A stretch of DNA of 64,000 nucleotides, taken from the NCBI GenBank assembly GCA_019925095.2, contig CM034394.1:24724272-24788271 (forward strand). The letters run 5' to 3'. The translations under genes were made by a program, and so were the position numbers. Each line of letters starts with the position of its first letter. Within the stretch, counting starts at the first letter, position 1. This DNA comes from Dendrolimus kikuchii. Lineage: Eukaryota; Arthropoda; Insecta; Lepidoptera; Lasiocampidae. Below the pieces are notes generated by a model. It ran no database searches, was not told the DNA's origin, and saw only the letters and a program-made list of their open reading frames with translations. Below are positions 54,921 through 64,000 of the stretch, one piece after another.

Positions 54921-55286
54921 ATTTGGTCATATTTTAACATAAAACATTTTCCCAGATAGAGCCTATGCATGAACAAAATCGATCCAGACATTGAATTATG
55001 CTAGCTTTGCGTCTAGAATGCATAGGTAGACTTTTTCGTCCACAACTGTGACCAATTAGAGTTAACTCGGCGGCGAGCCGCTTCTGCAATTCGATTACGG
55101 AACCGTCCTCACACACGTTACTTGGTAACGCGATGCGACTTTGGCTGGAGCGAACTCGTTTAATCTGCTAAACGCATTACAGGCTGATATTAGTTTAAAG
55201 TTCTGATCAGGTCTAATTTTTAAACCAAGTGCCTCAGGTTTTAGAGTATATAATCGAGATATACAATGTTGCTAAATTATCTTATA
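54921..55286. other. No gene seen
   Basis: Nothing recognised. A GC-richer patch lies at 55060-55165. Confidence 0.45.
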
Positions 55287-56208
55287 TCTTATACTAATAT
55301 ATAAAGCTGAAAAGTTTGTTTGTTTGAACGCGCTAATCTCAGGAACTATTGGTTTGATTTGAAAAATTCTTCCAGTGTTAGATAGCCCATTTATCGAGGA
55401 CGGCTATAGGCTATATATCATCTTATACTAATATATAAAGCTGAGTTTGTTTGTTTGTTTGAACGCGCTAATCTCAGGAACTACTGGTCTGATTTGAAAA
55501 ATTCATCCAGTACTAGATAGCCCATTCATCGAGGAAGACTATAGGCTATATATAATCCTATACTAATATATAAAGCTGAAGAGTTTGTTTGTTTGTTTGA
55601 ACGCGCTAATCTCAGGAACTACTGGTCTGGTTTCAAAAATTCTTTCAGTGTTAGATAGCCTATTTATCGAGATCTCAGGAACTATTGGTCTGATTTAAAA
55701 AATTATTTCAGTGTTGCATAGCCCATTTATCGAGGAAGGCTATAGGCTATATATCATCACGCTGAGACCAATAGGAGCGGTACACCAATGAAGAATGTTT
55801 CAAAATCGGGGCTTTTTTTAACTACTAAAATATAAAGCTGAAGAGTTTGTTTGTTTGAACGCGCTAATCTCAGGAACTACTGGTCTGATTTGAAAAATTC
55901 TTTCAGTGTTGGATAGCCCATTCATCCAGGAAAGCTATAGGCTATATATCATCACGCTGAGACCAATAGGAGCGGTACACCAATGAAGAATGTTTCAAAA
56001 TCGGGGTTTTTTTTAACTACTAAACTATAAAGCTGAAGAGTTTGTTTGAACGCGCTAATTTCAGGAACTATTGGTCTGATTTGAAAAATTCTTCCAGTGT
56101 TAGATAGCCCATTTATCGTGGAAGGCTATAGGCTATATATCATCACGCTAAGACCAAACATATTTTTTTCAATTATTCCACGCGGACGAAGTCGCGGGCA
56201 GAAGCTAG
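55287..56208 (+). mobile_element. Helitron with tandem 5'-end units
   Basis: Six related units begin near 55287, 55421, 55556, 55670 (start deleted), 55823 and 56018, each with TATAAAGCTGA, AACGCGCTAATCTCAGGAAC and TATAGGCTATATAT. The last two steps repeat with a period of about 195 bases and carry GAGACCAATAGGAGCGGTAC. Only one 3' end follows: GGACGAAGTCGCGGGCAGAA then GCTAG before T. The first unit starts TC after A. Noncoding. Confidence 0.85.
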
Positions 56209-56209
56209 T

Positions 56210-56849
56210 TGTTTATATGAATACATGTTTCAGCTAGCATCTGAAGGTTTTTACCGTCCTCTATGACACCTATCTCTGTCTATCCCATCTCCCCTATGTC
56301 ATTCGTCATTACCAACTCCTCGATTAGACCCCTATTAAAAAAAAATGTGTGTGTGCAGTTCACACGCAGTAGAAGTGAAACTTCAGAGAACATACTCACA
56401 GATAACTTCTCTAACTTTTATTAATATAAATATGATTCCTTTAGCTTAACATATCATAATTCAAAATAATCTTCTTAAGTATAACTTTAAATCTTTCAAT
56501 GTTTTAGTCAAAAAAAAAATCATTGAAACATTTCTCCGTTCCTGCACGGATGGCAGTTATTATAATATAGTAAGACTTCTAACGGGAAAACTAAACACAA
56601 CTAAATGATTACATACTACGCTTCACATATTACACTTCGCATGCTGTAAGAAGTTAATGCTGAAGAAGCCATAAGAAAATGTGTAGAAAAAGTAATTAAT
56701 TTATGTTTTAAACACACTATAATAATAATAATATTTATTGTCAGAAAGTCAAATTTACATTATTTATGTTACGTACTGGTCCCAAGCTACGCGAAGCCTG
56801 TATTTTGAAGACCAAAGCCGATGTTTATAGCCACAGCGGGGGGCAGACG

Positions 56850-56850
<1 letters not shown>
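56210..56850. other. No gene seen
   Basis: AT-rich. TCTCCGTTCCTGCACGGA at 56533-56550 is an isolated 5' tip of the long SINE form on the minus strand. Confidence 0.5.
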
Positions 56851-57140
<290 letters not shown>

Positions 57141-57170
57141 ACGCATTTTCGTATCACACTAAATATGTAA

Positions 57171-57564
57171 CGTGTGTGACGCTCGCGGACCGCGTTCGCA
57201 ATACCGAAGTAAGAAAGAGAGTTGGTCTGAAAGAGAGTGTCGGTGTGAAGGTAAGGAAAGGAATGCTCCGGTGGTTCGGGCATGTGGAAAGAATGCAAGA
57301 TGAAAGAATGACTAAACCGATATACAATGCAAAAGTGGATGGATGCAGAAGTCGTGGAAGGCCACGACACACCTTCGATGATCAAATTGATCGTGTACTA
57401 GCGGAAGGTGATGTCAGAAGCCTTAAGAACAGACGAGCTTGCATGACAAGAGTTATGAATGTCAAAGAGGCAAGTGAGGTGTGTAAGAATAAGCCTAAAT
57501 GGCACTCCGTTGTTCGTGCCTACCCCGCAAGGGAACTGGCGTGAAGTTATGTATGTATGTATGT
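57171..57564 (+). mobile_element. RTE 3' fragment with target duplication
   Basis: Plus-strand uninterrupted frame from VTLADRVRNTEVRKRVGLKE to YPARELA. ACTAAATATGTA flanks it (57159-57170 and 57565-57576). Confidence 0.92.
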
Positions 57565-57577
57565 ACTAAATATGTAC

Positions 57578-57905
57578 TTTTATTGTTTCAGGTAAATACA
57601 GCATCTTTGATCTGTCTGCATCATCAGGTGAAGTTATTAATTTTTGAATATCTACATACAGTATTTTGAACTTCTGGGCTTTCAAACCTGCGCACGGAGC
57701 CCAGGTTTCTAAGGCGCATTCTGCGTGGTCTTTGACATCTCTACTATACTTTTGAACTAATAGTCTATCTAACATGTGATTACGATGTTAAGAAAGCTCA
57801 CACGAAAATCTAGTATTCATCCCAGTTAACTTACTTGTAGATAGATAGGTTTTACTGTGTTATATAATGGTAATATTAAAGCAAGGTAAATAGCGGAATT
57901 TACTT
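57578..57905. other. No gene seen
   Basis: The minus-strand frame 57566-57775 has no domain signature. AT-rich. Confidence 0.45.
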
Positions 57906-57916
57906 AGACAATGTTG

Positions 57917-58345
57917 AATTCATCATCATCCGAGCGTTAAATCCCGGTTGCGTTCGGAGCGCTCACTCCGACGTCTAGGGTCCGCTTTCCTACTTTTTCT
58001 ACACCACTTCGCGCGGTCTTCAACATCCCCCGTTTTGAGACCATTGGTACGCATGTCATCCTTCACAACGTGAAGTCAACATTTCTTGGGCTTTTCCCTT
58101 CGACCGGGACCTGGCGGTGGCGGCATGGCTAGATATTTGTTCCCTACATAATTAGCCGGTTTCCGTAAAACGTGGCCGTACCAACGTAAGCGACACTCTT
58201 GCAGTTTGTCTACTATGTCACGGACATGACGACAGCCGCGGATGCGGGAGTTCCTGACACGGTCTTTCCGCGTCACTCCACACATCCAACGCAGCATATT
58301 CATCTCCGTGACACGCAAGTCTTGCTTGTGTCGCTCGATGTGAAA
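57917..58345 (-). pseudogene. Second RTE-like family, C-terminal fragment
   Basis: Minus strand: RVTEMNMLRWMCGVTRKDRV, RNSRIRGCRHVRDIVDKLQE, CRLRWYGHVLRKPANYVGNK, PGRREKPKKC, then a frame break and VKDDMRTNGLKTGDVED. This order (MLRWMCGVTR, LRWYGHV, RxxPKKxWxDVVKDDM) is the RTE-class C-terminus. It ends at TCATCATCC, the reverse of a GAT-repeat tail. Confidence 0.82.
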
Positions 58346-58408
58346 ATGTTGAATTATGATAAATAAATAAAATAAAAAAAGTAACAAATAAAATAAAAAA
58401 AACTTCGT

Positions 58409-58887
58409 TTAAAAAAACCGACTTCAAAAACAAAAAGTGTCTAGTTATGTATGGGTGTAGACCTACGAAAGGTGCCGCGCTCCTTAAAAAATATAGGTCC
58501 CAAGAAACGGGAACAAAAAAATTATCGTAAAATGAAAACTACTGGGCCAAACTATGTTAAATTTTTAGGGGACCAAATGGAAACTATTCCGCATCAAACT
58601 AAACAAGAATCACGTAAATCGGATCATAAATCTCAGCGTAATCGGTGTACATATGGAATGGAATGGAAAAATTTTCATAAAAAATGTTCATAAAATGAAA
58701 CCTACTAGGCCAAACTATGTCAAATTTTTAGGGGACCAAATGGCAGCTATTTCGCGTCTAACAAAAAAAGAATCACGTAAATCGGATCATAATTCTCGGA
58801 GTAATCGGTGAACAAACATAAAAAAAAAACAAAAAAAAAACATCCCGACGAATTGAGAACCTCCTCGTTTTTTGAAGTCGGTTAAAA
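58409..58887. mobile_element. MITE with AACCGACTTCAAAAA termini and internal tandem repeat
   Basis: Left TTTAAAAAAACCGACTTCAA and right TTTTTTGAAGTCGGTTAAA are inverted. Two units of about 165 bases (about 58527-58650 and 58692-58812) share GGCCAAACTATGT.AAATTTT, AGGGGACCAAATGG and AATCACGTAAATCGGATCAT. The frame 58451-58693 spans the first unit only and is unlikely to be coding. Confidence 0.75.
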
Positions 58888-59052
58888 AGCGTTTATTCTA
58901 CCGTCATATTACAAAATTTATGTCACATCTAGATATATAATTAAATTTATAAATTGATACATAAATTTAAAAAATATATGAAATTAATAAAATCTATAAT
59001 AAAACTACGTTTTAACGGTTTTAAGCGCGGTAATTTTATTTGATTTTGGTTT

Positions 59053-59094
59053 TTCCGACGTTTCGGCCACTTTTCAGTGGCCGTGATCACGGAA
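59053..59094 (-). ncRNA. Hammerhead-like motif in Penelope terminal repeat
   Basis: On the minus strand: TTCC, GTGATCAC, hairpin GGCCAC-TGAAAA-GTGGCC, GAAACGTC, GGAA. The order fits a hammerhead with stem I (TTCC/GGAA), stem II (GGCCAC/GTGGCC) and the self-complementary ACGT that can make stem III only between two molecules, as described for Penelope-associated hammerheads. The CUGANGA core is replaced by GTGATCA plus an extra C, so activity is doubtful. Confidence 0.5.
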
Positions 59095-59354
59095 GACAGA
59101 GATGTCAAGTGTCAACGAGTATTGTTAAAGTTATATTTAGCCTACCGCCAACTTATTAATTTTAATTATTTAATTTTTAATTTTGTTTATGGTTATTATT
59201 TAATCTATGGGAGCCTAATCTAATTTACTACCGCTTCGCAACATGTTATGGCTTGAAGAGAAGAAGCGGCGCAAGAAACTCTTCAGCAAACATGCCTAGC
59301 TCTAATAATTTTATATAATATTAAAATGGGTGGAAGGAAAAATAAAAGTAATTA

Positions 59355-60605
59355 TCAGTCAAGTTGGTTTGTGTTCCGTTGTACGCAGAAAGAGCTCACA
59401 GTGTCTTGAGGTCTGGCAGCTGGTTTTTGCTGGGTTTGGGTCTTAATAGTTTTGATAATTGGATCCCAAACAGGTGGTACTTGCCAACCATCTTCTCTAT
59501 TGAAATTTGGGTGTTTTTTGATTTCAATAGCCTCACGCATCATTCTAGGTATGAAACGATTCTCCTTCGCGAGGATTTGTGGGTTATCGAATCTGATGTA
59601 GTGGTTGGGTTTATCCAGCGTGTGTTCACTGATCGCAGACTTCGTAGACCTTGTGTGTTTCATGTCAGCAATGTGTTCTTTTACTCGTGTTTTTATGCTC
59701 CTCTTTGTTTGCCCAATGTATGACAATCCACACTCACAATCAAGCTTGTAAACCCCTGCATCCTGGAGTGGGATATTGCATTTCACAGGTCTCAGAAATT
59801 GGGTAATCTTTTTCTGCGGCTTGAAATATGTTTTGATTGAAGCTCGCCTGAGGATGTGACCAATTCTGTCTGTGACCCCCTTGATGTAGGGTAGGTTAGC
59901 AAGGCACCGCTCAACTGAAGGTGGTTTGGGGCCTTTGTGACGTTGGTGTGGAGTCTTCAGCTGACTGCGTTGTAGAACTCGCTTGACATGCTGAAGCTCT
60001 CCAGCTATGTGGTTCTCGTCACAAATTTTCCGTGCTCTCTGAAACAAAGATTTGCCCACGGTAGCTAACTGACTAGGATGGTGGTGAGACGAACCATTAA
60101 GGTATTTATCTGTATGGGTAGGTTTCCTATACACCGTATGACCAAGAGTATTGTCAGGGTTCCTTAGGATGAGCACATCCAGAAAAGCTAATCTATTATT
60201 TGCCTCTAGTTCCATAGTAAATTTAATATTACTGCTAATGGAATTGAGATGATCTAGAAATGCAGAGACTTTATCGTTTGGGAGGACGGCAAAAGTATCG
60301 TCTACGTACCTTTTATACATCTTCGGCTTAGCCGGAGCGGTATCCAGTGCCTTCTGCTCGAAGTCTTCCATAAAAATGTCAGCTACGACAGGAGACACCG
60401 GTGAGCCCATGGCTACACCGTTGATTTGGTCGTAGAAGCCGTAGTCCCACACGAAATAGCCAGATGTGAGGCAATGTTTTAGTAGATCTGCATATTCCTC
60501 AGGCATGTTATTATCTATTAGCTTCCTTTTGACAATCTCAATGCAGTCTTCCACTGGTAAACTGGTAAATAAGGACTGGACATCAAAACTGACTAGTACT
60601 TCATC
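59355..60605 (-). CDS. Penelope-like reverse transcriptase and GIY-YIG endonuclease, 5' truncated
   Basis: Open for 417 codons from the inverted junction, with no real ATG start: GTG at 60554 is internal, and codons reading DEVLVSFDVQSLFTSLPVED precede it. RT motifs: VSFDVQSLFT (motif A), NGVAMGSPVSPVVADIFM (B), YKRYVDDTFAVL (catalytic YVDD), RLAFLDVLI, and YRKPTHTDKYLNGSSHHHPS. The C-terminal GIY-YIG-type endonuclease has AGVYKLDCECGLSYIGQTKR and TRVKEHIADMKH. It would copy element RNA at a nick made by the endonuclease. The N-terminal third of the RT is missing, so this copy cannot be autonomous, but the frame is intact to its stop, indicating a recent insertion. Confidence 0.92.
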   Translation of the reverse strand, partial: DEVLVSFDVQSLFTSLPVEDCIEIVKRKLIDNNMPEEYADLLKHCLTSGYFVWDYGFYDQINGVAMGSPVSPVVADIFMEDFEQKALDTAPAKPKMYKRYVDDTFAVLPNDKVSAFLDHLNSISSNIKFTMELEANNRLAFLDVLILRNPDNTLGHTVYRKPTHTDKYLNGSSHHHPSQLATVGKSLFQRARKICDENHIAGELQHVKRVLQRSQLKTPHQRHKGPKPPSVERCLANLPYIKGVTDRIGHILRRASIKTYFKPQKKITQFLRPVKCNIPLQDAGVYKLDCECGLSYIGQTKRSIKTRVKEHIADMKHTRSTKSAISEHTLDKPNHYIRFDNPQILAKENRFIPRMMREAIEIKKHPNFNREDGWQVPPVWDPIIKTIKTQTQQKPAARPQDTVSSFCVQRNTNQLD

Positions 60606-60607
60606 CT

Positions 60608-61036
60608 AAATGCAATATCCCACTCCAGGATGCAGGGGTTTACAAGCTTGATTGTGAGTGTGGATTGTCATACATTGGGCAAACAAAGAGGAGCATAAAA
60701 ACACGAGTAAAAGAACACATTGCTGACATGAAACACACAAGGTCTACGAAGTCTGCGATCAGTGAACACACGCTGGATAAACCCAACCACTACATCAGAT
60801 TCGATAACCCACAAATCCTCGCGAAGGAGAATCGTTTCATACCTAGAATGATGCGTGAGGCTATTGAAATCAAAAAACACCCAAATTTCAATAGAGAAGA
60901 TGGTTGGCAAGTACCACCTGTTTGGGATCCAATTATCAAAACTATTAAGACCCAAACCCAGCAAAAACCAGCTGCCAGACCTCAAGACACTGTGAGCTCT
61001 TTCTGCGTACAACGGAACACAAACCAACTTGACTGA
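60608..61036 (+). CDS. Penelope-like GIY-YIG endonuclease, inverted partial copy
   Basis: Codons KCNIPLQDAGVYKLDCECGL onward repeat exactly the C-terminus of the minus-strand ORF (SYIGQTKRSIKTRVKEHIAD ... RNTNQLD) on the plus strand. The reading begins at the inverted junction and has no start codon of its own, so it is probably not translated. Identity of the 123 comparable residues points to one insertion event or very recent duplication. Confidence 0.88.
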   Translation, partial: KCNIPLQDAGVYKLDCECGLSYIGQTKRSIKTRVKEHIADMKHTRSTKSAISEHTLDKPNHYIRFDNPQILAKENRFIPRMMREAIEIKKHPNFNREDGWQVPPVWDPIIKTIKTQTQQKPAARPQDTVSSFCVQRNTNQLD

Positions 61037-61303
61037 TAATTACTTTTATTTTTCCTTCCACCCATTTTAATATTATATAAAATTATTAGAGCTAGGCATG
61101 TTTGCTGAAGAGTTTCTTGCGCCGCTTCTTCTCTTCAAGCCATAACATGTTGCGAAGCGGTAGTAAATTAGATTAGGCTCCCATAGATTAAATAATAACC
61201 ATAAACAAAATTAAAAATTAAAAATTAAGTAATTAAAATTAATAAGTTGGCGGTAGGCTAAATAAAACTTTAACAATACTCGTTGACACTTGACATCTTT
61301 GTC

Positions 61304-61345
61304 TTCCGTGATCACGGCCACTGAAAAGTGGCCGAAACGTCGGAA
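61304..61345 (+). ncRNA. Hammerhead-like motif, plus-arm copy
   Basis: Identical to the motif at 59053-59094 on the other arm. A transcript across the element would carry it in both senses, and two copies in one insertion would permit the dimeric form, though the core is non-canonical. Confidence 0.5.
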
Positions 61346-61483
61346 AAACCAAAATCAAATAAAATTACCGCGCTTAAAACCGTTAAAACGTAGTTTTATT
61401 ATGTATACAAGTCGCGAAAACTTAAGAAAATATTATAATAAAATCTAGTTCCTGTCGTAAAAAAATCATATACATATTATTAT

Positions 61484-61735
61484 TTTTCTACGGAAGTCGC
61501 CTCAGCGGCGTAGGCCTCTCCCAATTTTCTCTATTCATCCCTATTTCTTGCCAGTCTTATCCAATGTGGGCCGCATCTTTCCGTGAATATGTCTTCCCAT
61601 CATTTATTTGGTCTTTTTCCTCTTAGCGTCTCTAGGTATTTATTCTGACACTTTCTTTGTCCATTTTTCCGGGTTCATTCTGTGAACGTGTCCTGCCCAC
61701 CTTCCATTTGAGACTTCTTTTCTTTTTTACTGCAT
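61484..61735 (-). pseudogene. LINE C-terminal fragment, decayed
   Basis: The minus strand has pieces such as KEVSNGRWAGHVHRMNPEKW, an EEKDQMN..., WIRLARNREEW-like stretch and RPTPLRRLP with stops between. The RWAGHV ... W..L.EAYAAEAT order is the C-terminus of an RT-class LINE protein. Too broken for family assignment. Confidence 0.6.
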
Positions 61736-61954
61736 CAAATACTTTTGTTTTTCTTCTTAATAGTGGTCGCCCGTGGTCGAAATTTGACCATAATAAATAA
61801 TGTCAAAGACTACACTTCTATAATCACAGATTTCGCCAAGGCTACACTGTTAATTGGACTTGAACAATAAACAAAAGGGTATATATGCGTGAGTGTGTCA
61901 AATACATGGTAGTGTGTGTAATGTTTTTTGTTATCGATTCAATGTATTTTTTAT

Positions 61955-62275
61955 GCATAGAGTTATATGTTTGTGCCGTTTGCTGTCGAGACGCTTGGAC
62001 CGTGGGGTCCTGAGGCCATGAGCCTCTACCAAAATTTATCGAAACGACTCATCGACTCTTCGGGTGATCAGAGGGCTGGTGTTTACCTCGGCCAACGCAT
62101 CAGTATGGCAATCCAGCGAGGAAACGTAGCCAGCCTTCTGGGCACCTTACCCATAGAAGACGGTGATCTGGGCTCAGTATTCTACTTATAGTCTTGAGGG
62201 ACTATGAGTAGAATACAATACAAATAAGTTAAGTTTTCTTGCATTGTATAACAATAGAATAAATAAAGTTTGATT
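61955..62275 (+). pseudogene. LINE C-terminal fragment (ETLGPWG family)
   Basis: The open frame 61967-62191 reads FAVETLGPWGPEAMSLYQNL, YLGQRISMAIQRGNVASLLG and ends at GSVFYL with a natural stop, followed by GTCTTGAGGGACTATGAGTA and AATAAATAAAGTTTG, the native 3' end. 5' truncated insertion; the start ATG is not native. Confidence 0.8.
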
Positions 62276-62279
62276 TTTT

Positions 62280-62635
62280 TTTATGCATAATAAAAATAAA
62301 AATATGTTAGCATTGGTCGTTTTTTCTTTATATAAACTATCCGTCTTATTAATAAACATGGAGTAAACCTAGATCAACTTTACTTCTAGCATTATCTCAG
62401 TAGCAACCAACATCAGTATTAATAAACGTAAACAAGGAGTAGACTAATTCGGCTTTAGTCTCTGAGTAAAAGTTACTCTAAGCTGCTGGGTAGTTTTATG
62501 ATGGATTAAGCATAGACTAAGCGCCGACAATTGACAATTTGACAAAGGAACTGACATTAAAAAATTAAATAACCTAGGAAACGGCTCCAGTGTAATATAT
62601 ATAAATTATTCTTTATTTAATTAATTGATAAAAAG
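62280..62635. other. No gene seen
   Basis: AT-rich; nothing recognised. Confidence 0.45.
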
Positions 62636-62636
62636 T

Positions 62637-63510
62637 ACATACATACATACACACATACATAACTTCACGCCAGTTCCCTCGCGGGGTAGGCACGAACAAC
62701 AGAGTGCCATTTAGGCTTATTCTTACACACCTCACTTGCCTCTTTGACATTCATAACTCTTGCCATGCAAGCTCGTCTGTTCTTAAGGCTCCTGACATCA
62801 CCTTCTGCTAGTACACGATCAATTTGATCATGGAAGGTGTGTCGTGGCCTTCCACGACTTCTGCATCCATCCACTTTTGCATTGTATATCTGTTTAGTCA
62901 TTCTTTCATCATGCATTCTTTCCACATGCCCGAACCACCGGAGCATTCCTTTCCTTACCTTCACCCCGACACTCTCTTTCAGACCAACTCTCTTTCTTAC
63001 TTCGGTATTACGAACGCGGTCCGCGAGCGTCACTCCGCAGATTTTGCGCAGTGCTCGCATCTCGACCGCGTTTACTCTACTTTCATGCTCTTTCTTCCAT
63101 ACCCAACTCTCGCTTCCATACGTGAGCGTAGGTACCAGCACCGCGTTGTGTACGGCGAGCTGGGCCTTCTGGCTGAGGTTCTTAGCGCCTAGAAGTTTAC
63201 CTAACGCTCCATTTAAACTATTCCCCAAATTCACTCTTCTTTCTATATCAGCGGTGTACCTTCCATCCCTGCTAAAAGCACATCCAAGATATACAAACTC
63301 ATTCACTTGCTCCAGCATAACATCATCGACCATTATCCTTGCATTCGTTCTGGTTTCTTCTCTTTCAAACACCATAACCTTTGTTTTCTTCGCATTCAAA
63401 TGTAAGCCTCTCGCCTGACAGTCATCTTTCATCATTGTGACTAGTGTTTGCAGTTCTGATGGCGATTCGGCTAAAAGCACGGCATCATCCGCATAAAGCA
63501 AGGTGCTAAA
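62637..63510 (-). mobile_element. RTE reverse transcriptase fragment, longest copy (about 880 bp)
   Basis: The minus-strand frame is open from STLLYADDAVLLAESPSELQ (YADD is the catalytic motif) through NAKKTKVMVFEREETRTNAR, VNEFVYLGCAFSRDGRYTAD, LVPTLTYGSESWVWKKEHES, MLRWFGHVERM to YPARELA. The YADD, FVYLG and WFGHV order fits the RTE clade. The endonuclease and most of the RT are absent; the ATG that opens the frame at 63558 belongs to the neighbouring inverted copy. Ends in CATA repeats. Confidence 0.92.
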
Positions 63511-63524
63511 AGTAATGGATAAAA

Positions 63525-63751
63525 AAGGATGCAGAAGTCGTGGAAGGCCATGACACACCTTCCATGATCAAATTGATCGTGTACTAGCGGAGGGTGATGT
63601 CAGGAGCCTTAATAACAGACGAGCGTGCATGACGAGAGTTATGAATGTCAAAGAAGCAAGTGAGGTGTGTAAGAATGGGCCTAAATGGCGCTCTGTTGTT
63701 CGTGCCTACCCCGCAAGGGAACTAGCGTGAAGTTATGTATGTATGTATGTA
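63525..63751 (+). mobile_element. RTE 3' fragment, opposite orientation, with target duplication
   Basis: Plus strand from GCRSRGRP to YPARELA; has lost one base in GGCCATGACACACC-type sequence without clear effect and carries ATGTATGTATGT at the end. AAAAGTAATGGATA is found at 63508-63521 and again after the tail at about 63753-63766. Confidence 0.88.
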
Positions 63752-64000
63752 AAAAGTAATGGATAGGGAATATTTTATAGACGATTTGCGGCTCGTGGCA
63801 GAAATAAATGAAAATGCTATTGTTAATATACCTATTACGAGGCGTGTTAAACTTTTTAAAACTCCTAAGAATCCATTGGAGGAACTTGAAGAACAGGATT
63901 TTAAATCAAAGTATACACACAACACAAGGAAGAAATATACAACTGGGCACATATAAGAAGTAATAGAAGTAAGTAAGTATGCGAGATTTCATACTCCTCC
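63752..64000. other. No gene assigned
   Basis: A 65-codon plus frame at 63759-63956 (DDLRLVAEINENAIVNIPIT, RRVKLFKTPKNPLEELEEQD) has less repetitive composition than the others, but no recognised domain and no splice context; it may be a piece of an element or a host exon that runs past the window. Confidence 0.3.

Larger units (their letters stand above)
58997..61436. mobile_element. Penelope-like element, head-to-head inverted
   Basis: Perfect 11-bp AATAAAATCTA duplications (58986-58996 and 61437-61447) bound one insertion: a minus-strand arm (58997-60605, RT to 3' end) joined at about 60606 to a plus-strand arm (60607-61436, endonuclease to 3' end). The shared parts are almost identical, with a few differences in the noncoding parts. 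The plus arm alone carries the extra 3' stretch TATACAAGTCGCGAAAACTT. Penelope-like elements are known for direct or inverted partial copies (pLTRs) of this kind. Confidence 0.93.

Noticed and set aside
59364..59723. 119-codon plus frame opposite the Penelope ORF, repeated at 60668-61027 minus
   Set aside because: Antisense of the endonuclease codons; identical only because the arms are identical.

Overview
The window looks like intergenic, transposon-packed DNA from an insect, most likely a moth or butterfly. It is AT-rich. I found no intact host gene, rRNA, tRNA, CRISPR array or bacterial-type operon. Nearly every long reading frame is a piece of a mobile element. The lepidopteran assignment is an inference from the mix of element types (RTE and CR1-group LINEs, a Penelope-like element, short A/T-inserted Helitrons, tRNA-derived SINEs and abundant MITEs); no host marker gene confirms it. 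|| Main protein-coding content: (1) an uninterrupted 990-residue endonuclease/reverse transcriptase of a CR1-group non-LTR retrotransposon (27.7-30.7 kb, minus strand). (2) A Penelope-like element (59.0-61.4 kb) with a partial reverse transcriptase plus GIY-YIG endonuclease on the minus strand, joined head-to-head to a second endonuclease copy on the plus strand, the whole flanked by a perfect 11-bp target duplication. (3) The 883-bp C-terminal part of an RTE-type reverse transcriptase (62.6-63.5 kb, minus strand). (4) Several fragments of a further LINE family recognised by its C-terminal tail (ETLGPWG ... QRGNAAS). || Dispersed repeats: about 20 severely 5'-truncated RTE copies, each ending in an ATGT-repeat tail and many with visible target duplications; about 20 copies of a roughly 310-bp SINE-like repeat whose 3' end matches the 3' end of the CR1-group LINE, in a long form and a short form with a fixed start; short Helitrons; a hAT-like element of 1.7 kb; several MITEs; an unclassified 0.62-kb structured element present twice in opposite orientation; and tRNA-derived SINE heads. 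|| Layout: 0-9 kb isolated SINE, RTE and LINE scraps in AT-rich DNA; 9-19 kb more RTE/SINE copies and a small Penelope-like copy interrupted by an old RTE; 20-27 kb MITEs, SINEs and a long CA/CG microsatellite; 27.4-31 kb the intact LINE; 31-37 kb Helitrons, including one inside a MITE; 37-43 kb MITEs, the 0.62-kb element and a duplication around an RTE insertion; 43-47 kb a hAT-like element holding a LINE fragment that itself holds a SINE; 48-58 kb Helitron pieces, a tandem Helitron-end array and two complex microsatellites; 58-64 kb a MITE, the Penelope-like element and two RTE copies in the same target. || The elements work as parasites in layers: autonomous LINE or Penelope machinery supplies reverse transcriptase, the SINE borrows the LINE tail, and successive insertions into each other give a relative age order. 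Coordinates of repeat ends are mostly good to a few bases where target duplications are quoted and to 10-20 bases elsewhere.
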